Shown: positions 28,021-36,545 of the stretch, in pieces
Layout of the letters: every line of letters begins with the position of its first letter
Numbering within the stretch: position 1 is the first letter of the stretch
Translations under genes and position numbers: made by a program
The notes under the pieces: generated by a model
What the model was told of the DNA's origin: nothing
What the model saw: only the letters and a program-made list of their open reading frames with translations
The model's database searches: none
Source of the DNA: Pyrinomonadaceae bacterium
GTDB lineage: Bacteria; Acidobacteriota; Blastocatellia; Pyrinomonadales; Pyrinomonadaceae
DNA length: 42,415 nt
Direction: 5' to 3'
NCBI GenBank assembly: GCA_023717605.1
Contig: JAMQPH010000601.1
Location: 1-42,415 of the forward strand

Positions 28021-28644
28021 ATGGCTGAACATCAAGAAGGATTCGTTCTAACCACGGTCGATTCGATCATGAGCTCGCTCCGCCGCAATGTGGCCGCAAA
28101 GGCGCTCGATCTTGGCGCGCCAGTGGTCAACTGGGCCCGCAAGTCGGCGCTTTGGCCGATGACTTTCGGACTGGCGTGTTGTGCGATCGAAATGATCGCC
28201 ACCGGCGCCGGGCGGTTTGATATTGATCGGTTTGGTGCAGGCGTATTTCGACCCAGCCCGCGTCAGAGCGACCTGATTATTATTGCCGGGACAGTGACTT
28301 TGAAAATGGGGCCGGTCGTGCGCAGAGTCTACGAACAGATGCCTGAGCCGAAGTGGGCTATAGCCATGGGCGCTTGCGCCTCAACCGGCGGACCTTTTGA
28401 TTCTTACTCGACGATGCAAGGCGTAGATCGTTGCATTCCGGTGGACGTCTACATTCCCGGCTGTCCACCGCGACCCGAAGCATTGCTCTATGGCTTGATG
28501 CGGTTGCAAGACATCATCATGCGCGAGGCGCCGTCAGCTTACATATTCGAATCGGACGGGTCGGTGCATCGGCAACGCACTCTTGAAGGTGATGACGAGT
28601 TGGCGGGCGCTCTTGCACGAGACTCGGAAGCGATTCCGGTTTGA
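28021..28644 (+). CDS. nuoB: NADH-quinone oxidoreductase subunit B
   Basis: A 207-residue peripheral subunit holding the terminal 4Fe-4S cluster N2. The four cysteines are at C53 and C54 (GLACCAIEM), C119 (GACASTGG) and C148 (PGCPPRPE), as expected. I start at ATG 28021 (MAEHQEGFV) rather than at the track's 27907, because the extra 38 residues are encoded by the intergenic palindrome. After the stop comes a pseudogene remnant, not nuoC, so the usual order is interrupted here. Confidence 0.97.
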   Translation: MAEHQEGFVLTTVDSIMSSLRRNVAAKALDLGAPVVNWARKSALWPMTFGLACCAIEMIATGAGRFDIDRFGAGVFRPSPRQSDLIIIAGTVTLKMGPVVRRVYEQMPEPKWAIAMGACASTGGPFDSYSTMQGVDRCIPVDVYIPGCPPRPEALLYGLMRLQDIIMREAPSAYIFESDGSVHRQRTLEGDDELAGALARDSEAIPV

Positions 28645-28648
28645 GTGT

Positions 28649-28805
28649 GGCGGCATCATTGGTGCTATTGCTGGTGGCGGGAAAGGTGCGGCCATCGGAT
28701 TGCTCATCGGAGGGGCAGGAGGCGCCGGGCTCGCTGGCTGTTCAAGGAAGCAAGGAGTTGAAGATCGAGTCGGGAACTGAACTGCTGGTCCGGGTCACAC
28801 AGTAG
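28649..28805 (+). pseudogene. Remnant of a glycine-zipper (YMGG-like) protein, 3' end only, frameshifted
   Basis: One frame reads GIIGAIAGGGKGAAIG followed by Gly/Ala repeats, a typical glycine zipper. After about base 28735 the family-like ending continues in the +1 frame (VQGSKELKIESGTELLVRVT) to a TAG at 28803-28805. The N-terminal part and start are missing, because the fragment directly follows the nuoB stop. The frame change and missing 5' end indicate a decayed gene. The function of intact homologues is unclear (outer-membrane/periplasmic glycine-zipper proteins). Confidence 0.65.
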
Positions 28806-28937
28806 AACCCGGCAATCGGCAAGGCGCGCGAACCGCCACGTCGATTTCGTCTAACGGGCGCAAAGCAGAACTTAGTCAGCAAAGAACAACCTCTTTGCGC
28901 TAACGTTCTACTTTGCGCTTTCTCTTTTCTAGCTCAA

Positions 28938-29323
28938 CCACAGAACCATTGGCTACCAGCCAATGGATGCTAGATTCAACAGGCCAACATCCGCCCAACC
29001 ACAGAACCGTTTGCTGTAGCCAATGGATGCTAGATTCAACTGGGTCGGCAGCTTAACGGCAGGACCACTTGCAATAGCCAATTCAACGAAGGCCAGAAAA
29101 CCGCTCTACAGACCACTTGCAGTAGTGAAGGGATGTAAATTCAACAGGCTGGCATCCGCTCAAGCGCACATTTGCGGTAGCCAATGAGTGCTAAAGGTTG
29201 AGCGGCTCTGGCCTTCGTTGAGTCCAGCATCCATTGGCTACCGCAAACGGTTCGGTGGTTGAGCGGGTGCTGACTTCGTTGAATTTAACGTCAATTGGCT
29301 ACCGCAAAATGGTTCTGTAGTGG
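28938..29323. repeat. Array of eight ccattggctaccgcaaa elements in both orientations
   Basis: Six copies in the cagaaccgtttgcggtagcc sense (about 28938, 28999, 29059, 29105, 29166 and a partial) are followed by copies in the inverse sense at 29229-29260 and 29291-29323, giving a large palindrome-like array. Between cores the phrases atggatgctagattcaac and cttcgttgaatt recur as inverse pairs. Spacing is about 50-60 bases. It fills most of the gap between the glycine-zipper remnant and the ECF sigma gene. Bases 28806-28937 carry no recognisable feature. The family also occurs at 6245-6519. Confidence 0.8.
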
Positions 29324-29429
29324 AGTTGAGCTGTTTGAGTTAAGTGGTAGTCTCTGAGCCCGGGTATTTGTTGGAAGAAAAATCGAGCAGCCTCCGTCTA
29401 ATGAGAGAAGTGAACGGACGGAGGGACTG

Positions 29430-30020
29430 ATGGAGCGGCTGGCTGCAATGTCCGAACCCTTAGTTGATGATCGGGTAATCAAAGACTGCCAGCAGGGCGA
29501 CCGGGAAGCGTTTCGGCTGCTTTTTGAGGCCTACAAAAACAGAGTGTTCTCCATTGCCGTTTATTCCTTTCATGGAGATCAGACCACCGCTGGCGATGTT
29601 ACGCAGCAGATCTTCCTGAAATTGATGCCCTCGATCGGTCAGTTTCGCGGTGAGTCGCAATTTACGACCTGGTTGCATCGCCTCGCGGTGAATACTTGCA
29701 TCGACGAGCAGAGACGTAGAAAGCGTTATCTCGGTCTTGGTGAGACTGGTGCGTTGCCAAAGCCCGGCGAACGAAAACCGCCTGAGCGACGATACGAGCG
29801 GAAGGAACTAGCCGACGCTGTGAAGGCTGCGATCAGCGAGCTAAAACCAAAGTTTCGCATGCCCGTCCTACTTAAGTATGTTGAGGGACTCTCTTATGAG
29901 GAAATTGCAGTTGTTCTGGGGTGTTCGAAAGGTACCGTGGCCTCTCGCCTCAATCGCAGCCATAAGGAACTGGCGCGACGTTTGGCGCATCTGCGCGACC
30001 AGGTAGTTTTGGGGGAATAG
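29430..30020 (+). CDS. ECF sigma factor (RpoE-like)
   Basis: A 196-residue ECF sigma factor. Region 2 spans about residues 25-95 (DREAFRLLFEAYKNRVFSIA ... DVTQQIFLKLM, GESQFTTWLHRLAVNTCID), with RRRKR after it. Region 4 spans about 130-185 (LKPKFRMPVLLKYVEGLSYE, EEIAVVLGCSKGTVASRLNR), a canonical helix-turn-helix. GGAGG about five bases before the ATG supports the 29430 start. The anti-sigma gene begins two bases after the stop, so the pair is co-transcribed. The gene sits in the DNA that splits the nuo cluster. Confidence 0.95.
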   Translation: MERLAAMSEPLVDDRVIKDCQQGDREAFRLLFEAYKNRVFSIAVYSFHGDQTTAGDVTQQIFLKLMPSIGQFRGESQFTTWLHRLAVNTCIDEQRRRKRYLGLGETGALPKPGERKPPERRYERKELADAVKAAISELKPKFRMPVLLKYVEGLSYEEIAVVLGCSKGTVASRLNRSHKELARRLAHLRDQVVLGE

Positions 30021-30022
30021 AG

Positions 30023-31213
30023 ATGTTTGGAAAGCACGTTATCAAGGACTTATCCGCCTATTGCCATGGTGAGCTGTCGCCTCACGACGCGAGCGCGGTT
30101 GCCGAGCACCTGATTGGCTGTCAGCAGTGTCGGGCGGAGTTTGAAGAGATCAAGCTGGGTGTGAAGCTTGCTGAGAGTTTGCCCCAACTCGAGGCCCCGG
30201 ATTCTCTTTGGGACGATTTGGAACTACTCCTCGACAAACAAGCCGATAAGCAACCGCTCAGTATTGTTAAGCCAGCACGGCTTAAGACCAGATCCTGGTT
30301 GCCTCGCTTCGCCGCAATTGCTGCGGCCTTAATTCTTGCGGTTGGGCTTGGTGCATTTTGGTTCTATCGACAGGAATCTCGCGCTTCGTGGGAAGTTGCG
30401 CGTCTTGATGGCGCACCCAGAATTGGCTCAGCGAGAATTAATGACAAGAGTCAATTGGCCATTGGCCAGTGGCTCGAGACCGATGGGGTATCAAGAGCCA
30501 GGATTAATGTCAGCTCAATCGGCAACGTCGAAATCGATCCGAACACGAGGGTCAGGTTGCTCGAGACCAGAGCTACTGAACATCGGCTTGAATTGGCTCG
30601 CGGTCGTTTGAGTGCCAGAATCTGGGCACCTCCGCGGTTGTTTTTCGTTGACACGCCCTCGGCAGTGGCCGCGGACCTGGGCTGCGCGTATACCCTCGAA
30701 GTGGACGACGCCGGCAGCAGCTTGTTGCATGTCACGTCGGGCTGGGTAGCCCTGCAACTGAAAGACAGGGAATCCGTAGTACCGGCCGGAGCAGCTTGCG
30801 CCACCCGTCCGGGAGTGGGACCTGGTACGCCTTACTTTGAAGATGCTTCGCAGGGTTTTCGCACGGCACTTTCGAAAGTGGATTTTGAGTTGCAGGAAAC
30901 TAGTGATTGGAAGCTGGCCCTGGAAACGGTACTCCGTGAATCGCGACCCCGCGACACACTGACACTCTGGCACTTGCTGTACCGGGTTCAGGGAGCTAAC
31001 CGTGAAATGGTCTATGAACGAACGGCAGCTCTTATTCCGCCTCCTGAGGGTGTTACGCGCGAGGGAATTGTGCAACTTGACGAGAAGATGCTTCACCTTT
31101 GGAAGGGTCATATCGAAAACAACTGGAGCAACGATTCCGGGTTGCGGAAGGCTTGGATCAAGGTCTGGACTCGCTCGCTGGGGAAGGTCAAAGGACTGGA
31201 AGGAAAGAAATGA
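30023..31213 (+). CDS. Zinc-finger anti-sigma factor with FecR-like domain
   Basis: A 396-residue protein. The N-terminal zf-HC2/ZAS domain has the C and HxxxCxxC ligands (AYCHGELSPHDA, then HLIGCQQC) that bind ECF factors. A single transmembrane helix lies at about residues 92-114 (RFAAIAAALILAVGLGAFWF). A FecR-type beta domain follows (about 120-265: GDGVSRARINVSSIGNVEID-like strands, LARGRLSARIWAPPRLFFVD, SGWVALQ). The C-terminal about 120 residues are helical and unassigned. This is a typical layout for a membrane sensor that releases the preceding sigma factor. The two-base spacing supports pairing. Confidence 0.9.
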   Translation: MFGKHVIKDLSAYCHGELSPHDASAVAEHLIGCQQCRAEFEEIKLGVKLAESLPQLEAPDSLWDDLELLLDKQADKQPLSIVKPARLKTRSWLPRFAAIAAALILAVGLGAFWFYRQESRASWEVARLDGAPRIGSARINDKSQLAIGQWLETDGVSRARINVSSIGNVEIDPNTRVRLLETRATEHRLELARGRLSARIWAPPRLFFVDTPSAVAADLGCAYTLEVDDAGSSLLHVTSGWVALQLKDRESVVPAGAACATRPGVGPGTPYFEDASQGFRTALSKVDFELQETSDWKLALETVLRESRPRDTLTLWHLLYRVQGANREMVYERTAALIPPPEGVTREGIVQLDEKMLHLWKGHIENNWSNDSGLRKAWIKVWTRSLGKVKGLEGKK

Positions 31214-31310
31214 CTGGAGCACAAACCCCGGGGGAACCGCTAATCAGTTCTTGTTCAAGTGTTCCTTTAGTTTGTGACTCCATGCCAAGTTGATTTGGGA
31301 GGTAATAGTC

Positions 31311-31967
31311 ATGCAAGACACATCGCCTGCTAATCTCGGCCGCAGAAGTTTTCTTAGACACGCGTCTCTCTTCGCAATTGCATTGCCTGCTCTGGAGTTT
31401 GGCACTTTGGGTTTCGGAGGCTGCAACCAGGCGCCTTCTCTCGCAGGAACAGTGCCTGAGCAACCGGCGAACGTACCTTGGAGGACCACGATCGTTGGTG
31501 ATGGTGAACCTGGGGAGCCATTGATTGTGTCAGGAACAATCTATGCTCCGGATGGGCGCACGCCACTCGAAGGAATCAATCTCTTCGTCTATCAGACTGA
31601 TGCCACGGGCGTGTATTCGACGAGCGGCGGGGACGGCGATAATCGCGCCACTCGCATTCACGGGCTGATGCGCAGCAACAAGGAAGGTCGTTACGAGTTT
31701 CGGACCATCAAACCGGGGTCTTATCCAAACAGCCGTAATGCCGCGCACATTCACGCCTACATTTCCGGTCCTAACTATCCCGAGTATTGGATTGACGAGT
31801 ACCTGTTCGAAGGCGATCCGTTTATTTCCAGCGCCGACCATCAGAAGTTTGGTGGAAAGGGAACGTTTTCCTCAATCCTTACTCTCCAGCGCGGCACTGA
31901 TGGCGTACTCAGAGCCGTGCGCGATATCAAGGTTGAGCGTTGCTCGAACAATTGCACGCGCCGCTGA
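31311..31967 (+). CDS. Tat-exported intradiol ring-cleavage dioxygenase-like protein
   Basis: A 218-residue protein. The Tat motif RRSFLRH and a hydrophobic stretch precede a Cys (GGCNQAP) that may be lipidated. The Dioxygenase_C beta-sandwich follows: GEPLIVSGTIYAPDGRTPLE, VYQTDATGVYS, GRYEFRTIKPGSYP, and AAHIHAYISG. The Tyr in GVYS and the HxH pair are the likely non-haem Fe(III) ligands. Such exported members are often not true catechol dioxygenases, so the substrate is unknown. The track starts at TTG 31290, but GGAGG eight bases before ATG 31311 and the Tat signal favour the later start. It lies about 100 bases after the anti-sigma gene and may belong to that regulon. Confidence 0.85.
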   Translation: MQDTSPANLGRRSFLRHASLFAIALPALEFGTLGFGGCNQAPSLAGTVPEQPANVPWRTTIVGDGEPGEPLIVSGTIYAPDGRTPLEGINLFVYQTDATGVYSTSGGDGDNRATRIHGLMRSNKEGRYEFRTIKPGSYPNSRNAAHIHAYISGPNYPEYWIDEYLFEGDPFISSADHQKFGGKGTFSSILTLQRGTDGVLRAVRDIKVERCSNNCTRR

Positions 31968-32054
31968 AGGTTTTGTAAAGGCTGTGTGAAACCCAAAGAT
32001 GACGTGCGTAAATTAGCGGGTTTCATTTCGCACTCGCGATTTGTGGCCAAGTTT

Positions 32055-32140
32055 TTCGTGTCCGTTCGTGTGATTTCGTGGATCGTTCTTCATCTCTCAG
32101 CCAAACAAGCGATCCACGAAATCACACGAATCGCCACGAA
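32055..32140. repeat. Palindrome (acgaaatcacacgaa words)
   Basis: Arms 32055-32087 (ttcgtgtgatttcgtggatc at the core) and 32108-32140 (gatccacgaaatcacacgaa) are inverse copies around a loop of about 20 bases. It lies between the dioxygenase-like gene and the haem-binding gene. The same words occur at about 27180-27206. Confidence 0.85.
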
Positions 32141-32180
32141 CTGAGAACAGAAAAATGGCGCATCGTTGGAGGTTACGAGC

Positions 32181-32654
32181 GTGAAGAGAGCTTTAAAGGT
32201 CCTAAAATGGGCGGCCCTGGTTGTTGTGGTGGTGCTTGTTGGTTTGCAGTTCGTGAGACCTGCAAGAACCAACCCGGCAGTAGATCAGTCGCAGACGATT
32301 CATGCTCGCCAACAGGTGAATCCACAGGTTGCCGCGATTCTGGATCGTTCCTGTCAGGACTGCCATTCGAACACCACGCGTTGGCCGTGGTATAGCAATG
32401 TGGCTCCGGTCTCGTGGTTTGTAATTGATCACGTCAACCACGCACGAAGTCACATGAATCTTTCAGAGTGGGGCAGTTTGGATAATCGTAAGGCCAGCAA
32501 GAAGCTCGAAGAGATATGCGAGGAAGTTCAAGACGGCGAGATGCCGCTCGAGTCTTACACCTACATTCATTGGAGCGCTAAACTCTCGCTCGATGATGTT
32601 AAGACTCTTTGTGAATGGACCACGGCCGAACGCGCTCGAATTGCATCGCGATAG
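32181..32654 (+). CDS. Haem-binding domain protein, membrane-anchored
   Basis: A 157-residue protein of the Haem_bd type. An N-terminal transmembrane anchor (VLKWAALVVVVVLVGLQFV) is followed by one c-type haem motif CQDCH in VAAILDRSCQDCHSNTTRWP, the phrase PWYSNVAPVSWFVIDHVNHA and a C-terminal DGEMPLESYTYIHWSAKLS segment, both characteristic of the family. It would sit on the periplasmic side. GGAGG about eight bases before GTG 32181 favours that start over the track's TTG at 32166. It may carry electrons, but no partner oxidase is adjacent. The palindrome before it suggests it may be expressed apart from the sigma/anti-sigma pair. Confidence 0.87.
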   Translation: MKRALKVLKWAALVVVVVLVGLQFVRPARTNPAVDQSQTIHARQQVNPQVAAILDRSCQDCHSNTTRWPWYSNVAPVSWFVIDHVNHARSHMNLSEWGSLDNRKASKKLEEICEEVQDGEMPLESYTYIHWSAKLSLDDVKTLCEWTTAERARIASR

Positions 32655-32679
32655 AACCACTTTGGACCAGGCCGGCTTC

Positions 32680-33312
32680 TCACATGTATTCCAGATGCCT
32701 CGTGTCATTGATTGTTAGGACCCGTACGAATCCATCGTCCCGCAGATCGAAGCGACTGATTCCACAGTTTCGACTGGCGACCCACACGGGCTTCAGCTCA
32801 GGTGCGTCCAGAGCTCCCATTATGTGGAGTGCCAGGATGCATATGGTTCCAGTGTGTGTGTAGATCGCGATGCGTCCGCCTTTGTATTGTTCGACCAGTT
32901 CATCGAGTTTCCTTGAAGCGCGATCGAGGGTCTGGCGATAACTTTCGCCACCCAGCAGCACGTGTTCAAAATCACGGCGCAGCAAGGCAGCATACTGTTC
33001 CGGATGTTGAGCGGCAGCTTCTTCGAAAGTTAGTCCCTCCATCACACCAACGCTACGTTCGCGGAAGGCTTCGGCGGTCTGGAGTTCCAGTCCTGCTATC
33101 TTCGCCAGCGGCAATGCCGTCTCAATTGCCCGCGCCAAGTCGCTGCAAACGATGGCGCTGAAGTGCTCAGAAGCGAGCGCTTGAGCGGTTCGTCGCGCTT
33201 CGGCGCGTCCTCGCGGTGAAAGGGGAGTGTCGGTATGTCCACCAAATCGGCCCTCAGCATTACCCTGAGATTGGCCATGACGGATCAATAAGACGTTGGT
33301 GGTGGAAGACAT
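32680..33312 (-). CDS. Histidine phosphatase family (phosphoglycerate mutase-like) protein
   Basis: A 210-residue branch-1 histidine phosphatase. The catalytic RHG motif is near the N-terminus (VLLIRHGQSQGNAEGRFGG), with TPLSPRGRAEARRTAQALA after it, ERSVGVMEGLT carrying the acid residue, and a second His in IAIYTHTGTICIL. The family dephosphorylates phospho-sugars or cobalamin/nucleotide intermediates; the substrate cannot be set by eye. It is the last gene of a minus-strand run rpmE, DUF1385, prfA, phosphatase, but a palindrome of about 70 bases separates it from prfA. Confidence 0.88.
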   Translation of the reverse strand: MSSTTNVLLIRHGQSQGNAEGRFGGHTDTPLSPRGRAEARRTAQALASEHFSAIVCSDLARAIETALPLAKIAGLELQTAEAFRERSVGVMEGLTFEEAAAQHPEQYAALLRRDFEHVLLGGESYRQTLDRASRKLDELVEQYKGGRIAIYTHTGTICILALHIMGALDAPELKPVWVASRNCGISRFDLRDDGFVRVLTINDTRHLEYM

Positions 33313-33383
33313 AGTTTCGAGTTCCGAGTTTAGAGTTCCGAGTTCATCTTAACTCGAAACTCGAAACTCGAAACTCGAAACTG
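33313..33383. repeat. Palindrome (aactcgaaac words) between prfA and the phosphatase
   Basis: The left arm (agtttcgagttccgagttta, 33313-33345) and the right arm (tandem aactcgaaactcgaaact, 33350-33383) pair around a very short loop. It fills almost the whole gap and touches the start of the phosphatase gene. Confidence 0.85.
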
Positions 33384-33389
33384 GAACGG

Positions 33390-34466
33390 TTACGCTGCGA
33401 CGGCCTCTGACTTGAGTTTCTCTGCCTGGTAATGATTAACGAGGGCCTGGATAAACGGGTCCAAATTACCTGCGATCACCTGGTCCAGCTGGTGGATTGT
33501 GAGGCCGATTCGATGATCGGTAACACGGTTCTCTTTGAAATTGTAGGTGCGAATTTTCTCCGAGCGATCTCCCGAGCCCACTTGCGAGCGCCGTTCACTG
33601 GCCAGAGCATCGTGCTGCTTTTGCTCTTCGAGTTCCTGCAGGCGCGCCCGCAAGACTCTCATACCCTTTTCGCGGTTCTTGATCTGCGACTTTTCGTCCT
33701 GCATGGAGACGACCAGGTTGGTCGGAATATGTGTGATTCTTACCGCTGAGTAAGTTGTGTTTACTGACTGGCCACCGGGTCCCGAAGAACAGAAAGTGTC
33801 GATGCGTAGATCCTTAGGATCAATCTTAACGTCCACTTCCTCAGCCTCAGGCAAAACCGCCACGGTTATCGCTGACGTGTGAATGCGGCCGCTGGCTTCA
33901 GTCTGGGGTACACGCTGTACCCGGTGAACACCGGATTCATGCTTGAGCTTGGAGTAAACCTTGTCTCCTTCTATCAAAGCGATGGCTTCCTTGATTCCCC
34001 CAATTCCGGATTCAGATGCATCCAGAATCTCAAAACGCCAGCGCTGCCTCTCAGCGTAACGCTGGTACATCCTGAGCACCTCCGCGGCGAAAAGGGCTGC
34101 TTCGTCACCGCACGTGCCGGCGCGGATCTCAACAATCACGTTCTTTTCGTCATTCGGATCAGATGGAATCAGCAGCACCTTCAACTCAGTTTCTGTCGCC
34201 TCCAGTTTCGCTTGAAGATCCTCAACTTCAAGGTGCGCCATCTCGCGCATTTCATCGTCGTCGGCCGTGTCCAGGAGCTCGCGCGCCCCGGCGAGTTCCT
34301 CTTTGAGAACGTTCCAGGCACGGTATTTCTCCACAATCTCGCTCAGAGCTTTTTGCTGCTTAGCGGCTTTGCTGTATGCGGAATGATCACCTAACAACTC
34401 CGGTGACGAGAGTTCCCGCGAGAGCTCTTCGTAACGCGCTTCAATTTGTTTAAGTCTCTCTAACAT
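33390..34466 (-). CDS. prfA: Peptide chain release factor 1
   Basis: A 358-residue class I release factor recognising UAA/UAG. The N-terminal helical PCRF domain opens with [20 protein letters not shown]. The peptidyl-hydrolase loop is [20 protein letters not shown] with the invariant [23 protein letters not shown] carries the RF1-type PxT codon-recognition context. Full length and normal. It follows the DUF1385 gene by about 50 bases, a neighbourhood (rpmE, DUF1385, prfA) that is common across bacteria. The methyltransferase prmC, often next, is not here; a repeat and a phosphatase take that place. Confidence 0.97.
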   Translation of the reverse strand: MLERLKQIEARYEELSRELSSPELLGDHSAYSKAAKQQKALSEIVEKYRAWNVLKEELAGARELLDTADDDEMREMAHLEVEDLQAKLEATETELKVLLIPSDPNDEKNVIVEIRAGTCGDEAALFAAEVLRMYQRYAERQRWRFEILDASESGIGGIKEAIALIEGDKVYSKLKHESGVHRVQRVPQTEASGRIHTSAITVAVLPEAEEVDVKIDPKDLRIDTFCSSGPGGQSVNTTYSAVRITHIPTNLVVSMQDEKSQIKNREKGMRVLRARLQELEEQKQHDALASERRSQVGSGDRSEKIRTYNFKENRVTDHRIGLTIHQLDQVIAGNLDPFIQALVNHYQAEKLKSEAVAA

Positions 34467-34516
34467 ATTGGTACTTAGCCTCGCGCTTTGCTTTCGATAG
34501 CCTTAGCAAAATCTCC

Positions 34517-35725
34517 TCACGAAAGTGGCGCTAAGGCCGGTTCTCCAACTTGGGGCTCGAGTTTCAGCGACTCTTTCAATGCTTCGATAGCAACTTCCAA
34601 CTGCTGATCATCAGGCTCCTGCGTCGTAATGTTCTGCAGCCACACGCCTGGCCGTGTAATCAACTTGAAGACCCAGCCGCCTTCTTTCTTTGCTGAAAGC
34701 CGAATGATTTCGTAAGACAGACCAGCTACCAGTGGAAATAGCGCCAGGCGCACCAGGAAATTATAGAGCAGGGAATCAAACTTGATGACCGAGAACAAGA
34801 CTATGGAAACAAGCATCACCACCATTAGAAAACTGGTGCCGCAACGCGGATGCTGTCGCGGTTGAGGCCGTGCGTTGTCCACAGTCAAAGCCAAACCAGC
34901 TTCCCAGGTGAAGACCGTCTTGTGCTCTGCCCCGTGATACTGAAAGACGCGTCTGATGTCTTTCAACAACGAAAAGCTAAAAATCATGATCAGGAAAAAC
35001 GTCATGCGAATGAGTCCATCGATCAGGTTGAAAGAAATCGACGGACGCACGGGATGAAGATAACTGCGGACCGACCGCCAGCTTCTGACATACCAGGCTT
35101 CGCTAGCTGCTGACTGGCCGGCACTGTCCACCGCGGTAGCAGGTGAGTTTCCGGAGTTCGGCGTCGTGGTGGCGGAGACAGCCGCCGGAGCCGGCGATGG
35201 CGCCCAACCGACGGCAATGAAAAGAGCATTAGTCAGTAGCAGAGGCGCGGCGATAAAGAGCAGGATGTTAAAAATGATAGCAAAGATGATTGAGCCAGCA
35301 GCGGCGCTAGTGCCTCCCCTTTTCATTTCATCCTTTGCGCGTTTCTGAGTAGGAATGGGAAACAGCCCGGGCACAGCGCCCGTCACTCCGGCAAAGTCGC
35401 CTTCACCTTCGATAACAGCTGGAGTGAGTGCAACCTGCACCTCTTTCGCGTCCGCCTCTTCGGCGTCCGCGAAAGCCTCATTGGCTGAGTAGTTCAGCGC
35501 CTTAATTCCGAGGCCCATGGACTGCACCAACACCGCGCTGCCTCGCAACACGGGAAGCTTTAGCAGTGGATATTTGTCACTCCACTTGGGAAGCCGCGCA
35601 GCTATGTTGACAATGGTGCCGTCTGCTTTGCGCACCGCTACCGCATAGGCGTTGGGCGTGCGCATCATCACGCCTTCGATGACAGCCTGGCCGCCGACAA
35701 TCAAATCTCTTTCGTTTGTGCTCAA
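34517..35725 (-). CDS. DUF1385 family (YqhQ-like) integral membrane protein
   Basis: A 402-residue membrane protein. The hallmark N-terminus [20 protein letters not shown] and the later [20 protein letters not shown] and [15 protein letters not shown] identify DUF1385. About five transmembrane helices are visible ([50 protein letters not shown] and others). An unusual insert of about 40 residues, Ser/Ala/Pro-rich ([20 protein letters not shown]), lies in an external loop. Function is unknown in the family. It sits between rpmE and prfA as in many bacteria, which points to a housekeeping role. Confidence 0.9.
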   Translation of the reverse strand: MSTNERDLIVGGQAVIEGVMMRTPNAYAVAVRKADGTIVNIAARLPKWSDKYPLLKLPVLRGSAVLVQSMGLGIKALNYSANEAFADAEEADAKEVQVALTPAVIEGEGDFAGVTGAVPGLFPIPTQKRAKDEMKRGGTSAAAGSIIFAIIFNILLFIAAPLLLTNALFIAVGWAPSPAPAAVSATTTPNSGNSPATAVDSAGQSAASEAWYVRSWRSVRSYLHPVRPSISFNLIDGLIRMTFFLIMIFSFSLLKDIRRVFQYHGAEHKTVFTWEAGLALTVDNARPQPRQHPRCGTSFLMVVMLVSIVLFSVIKFDSLLYNFLVRLALFPLVAGLSYEIIRLSAKKEGGWVFKLITRPGVWLQNITTQEPDDQQLEVAIEALKESLKLEPQVGEPALAPLS

Positions 35726-36037
35726 TTAAATTACCTCGAATTTGACGCAAGAGTTCGACTTCAGTTATCGGTAGTCGAAAAAACGCGGATCAGCGCGGAT
35801 CAGAAATCGTGCTCACTCCAGTTGCTTCTTGCTTCTTTTCATATCCGCGATCATCCGCGTTAATCCGCGGCTGATCTCTGTTTGGACTCTCAACATAAAC
35901 ACTAACGCCGGCGTTTTTCGGCAGTCGCGTGTGCACTCAGGCAGAACAGCGACCGACGGTTTGCGCCGGCGTTGATTATGAACAGGTCGCTAGTGTCGAT
36001 TCTGGTTCAATATAGTTCCTGGTCTGAAACTTGGCGT
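35726..36037. repeat. Spacer with palindrome (aacgcggatcagcgcgg words)
   Basis: Arms at about 35782-35808 (aacgcggatcagcgcggatc) and 35841-35876 (atccgcgatcatccgcgtta) are inverse copies of the same words around a loop of about 33 bases. A looser pairing of cgccggcg with cgccggcg around 35910-35970 is also visible. No gene is supported. It separates rpmE from DUF1385. Confidence 0.8.
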
Positions 36038-36265
36038 TTACTGCGTGGCGGCTGTTTCCGGGGTCTTCTTACCGTAACGCTTGTTGAATCGGTCAACGCG
36101 TCCTGCGGTGTCGACCAACTTTTGCTTGCCGGTGAAAAACGGGTGGCAAGCTGAGCAGATTTCCACATGGAGGTCGCCCTTCCGAGTGGAGCGCGTTTTA
36201 AACGTCTCGCCGCAGGCACAGGTGACTGTTATTTCGTGATATGCGGGATGAATTTCTGGCTTCAT
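36038..36265 (-). CDS. rpmE: 50S ribosomal protein L31 (zinc-binding type)
   Basis: A 75-residue bL31 protein with the zinc ligands TCACGETF and [20 protein letters not shown], followed by [11 protein letters not shown]. Presence of the CxC/CxxC cysteines marks the zinc-containing paralogue rather than the zinc-free YtjA/RpmE2 type. AGAAGGAA a few bases before ATG supports the start. It leads the minus-strand run toward DUF1385 and prfA. Confidence 0.96.
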   Translation of the reverse strand: MKPEIHPAYHEITVTCACGETFKTRSTRKGDLHVEICSACHPFFTGKQKLVDTAGRVDRFNKRYGKKTPETAATQ

Positions 36266-36320
36266 TATCTTCTAGTTCCTTCTTGATAGTGGGCAACTTG
36301 GTGCCCTTTTCAAACAAGTA

Positions 36321-36350
36321 ATCATATGAGGTGGAGGCTCGTATCGTCAA
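36321..36350 (-). promoter_or_regulatory. Sigma70-type promoter for rpmE
   Basis: On the minus strand TTGACG (36350-36345) and TATGAT (36326-36321) are 18 bases apart, about 55 bases upstream of the rpmE ATG. Confidence 0.6.
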
Positions 36351-36405
36351 GCTACGTGGGCACTTGCGGGCCGAACCAGCTGTAAGTAACGCAAAAACAA
36401 CTTGG

Positions 36406-36434
36406 TTGACAGTAAATAAATCGCGTGCTTAAAT
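36406..36434 (+). promoter_or_regulatory. Sigma70-type promoter for nuoC and the second nuo block
   Basis: A perfect TTGACA at 36406 and TTAAAT at 36429 are 17 bases apart and about 110 bases upstream of the nuoC ATG. It is divergent from the rpmE promoter and supports independent transcription of nuoC onward. Confidence 0.6.
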
Positions 36435-36545
36435 CCAATTTCGCCGTCCTTCTGAAACTGCATTAACACTTGAGCGCGAAAGCTTTGCGCGGCCAGAACA
36501 CCGGATCGCACATCCGGTAAGAGTGTAATCACGAGTTCCGAGCAA

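Noticed and set aside
28583-28780. 65-residue ORF as an intact gene
   Set aside because: It starts inside nuoB and changes frame relative to the glycine-zipper family ending; treated as a pseudogene fragment.
28938-29323. CRISPR array
   Set aside because: Copies are in both orientations, vary in sequence and spacing, and no cas gene is present.
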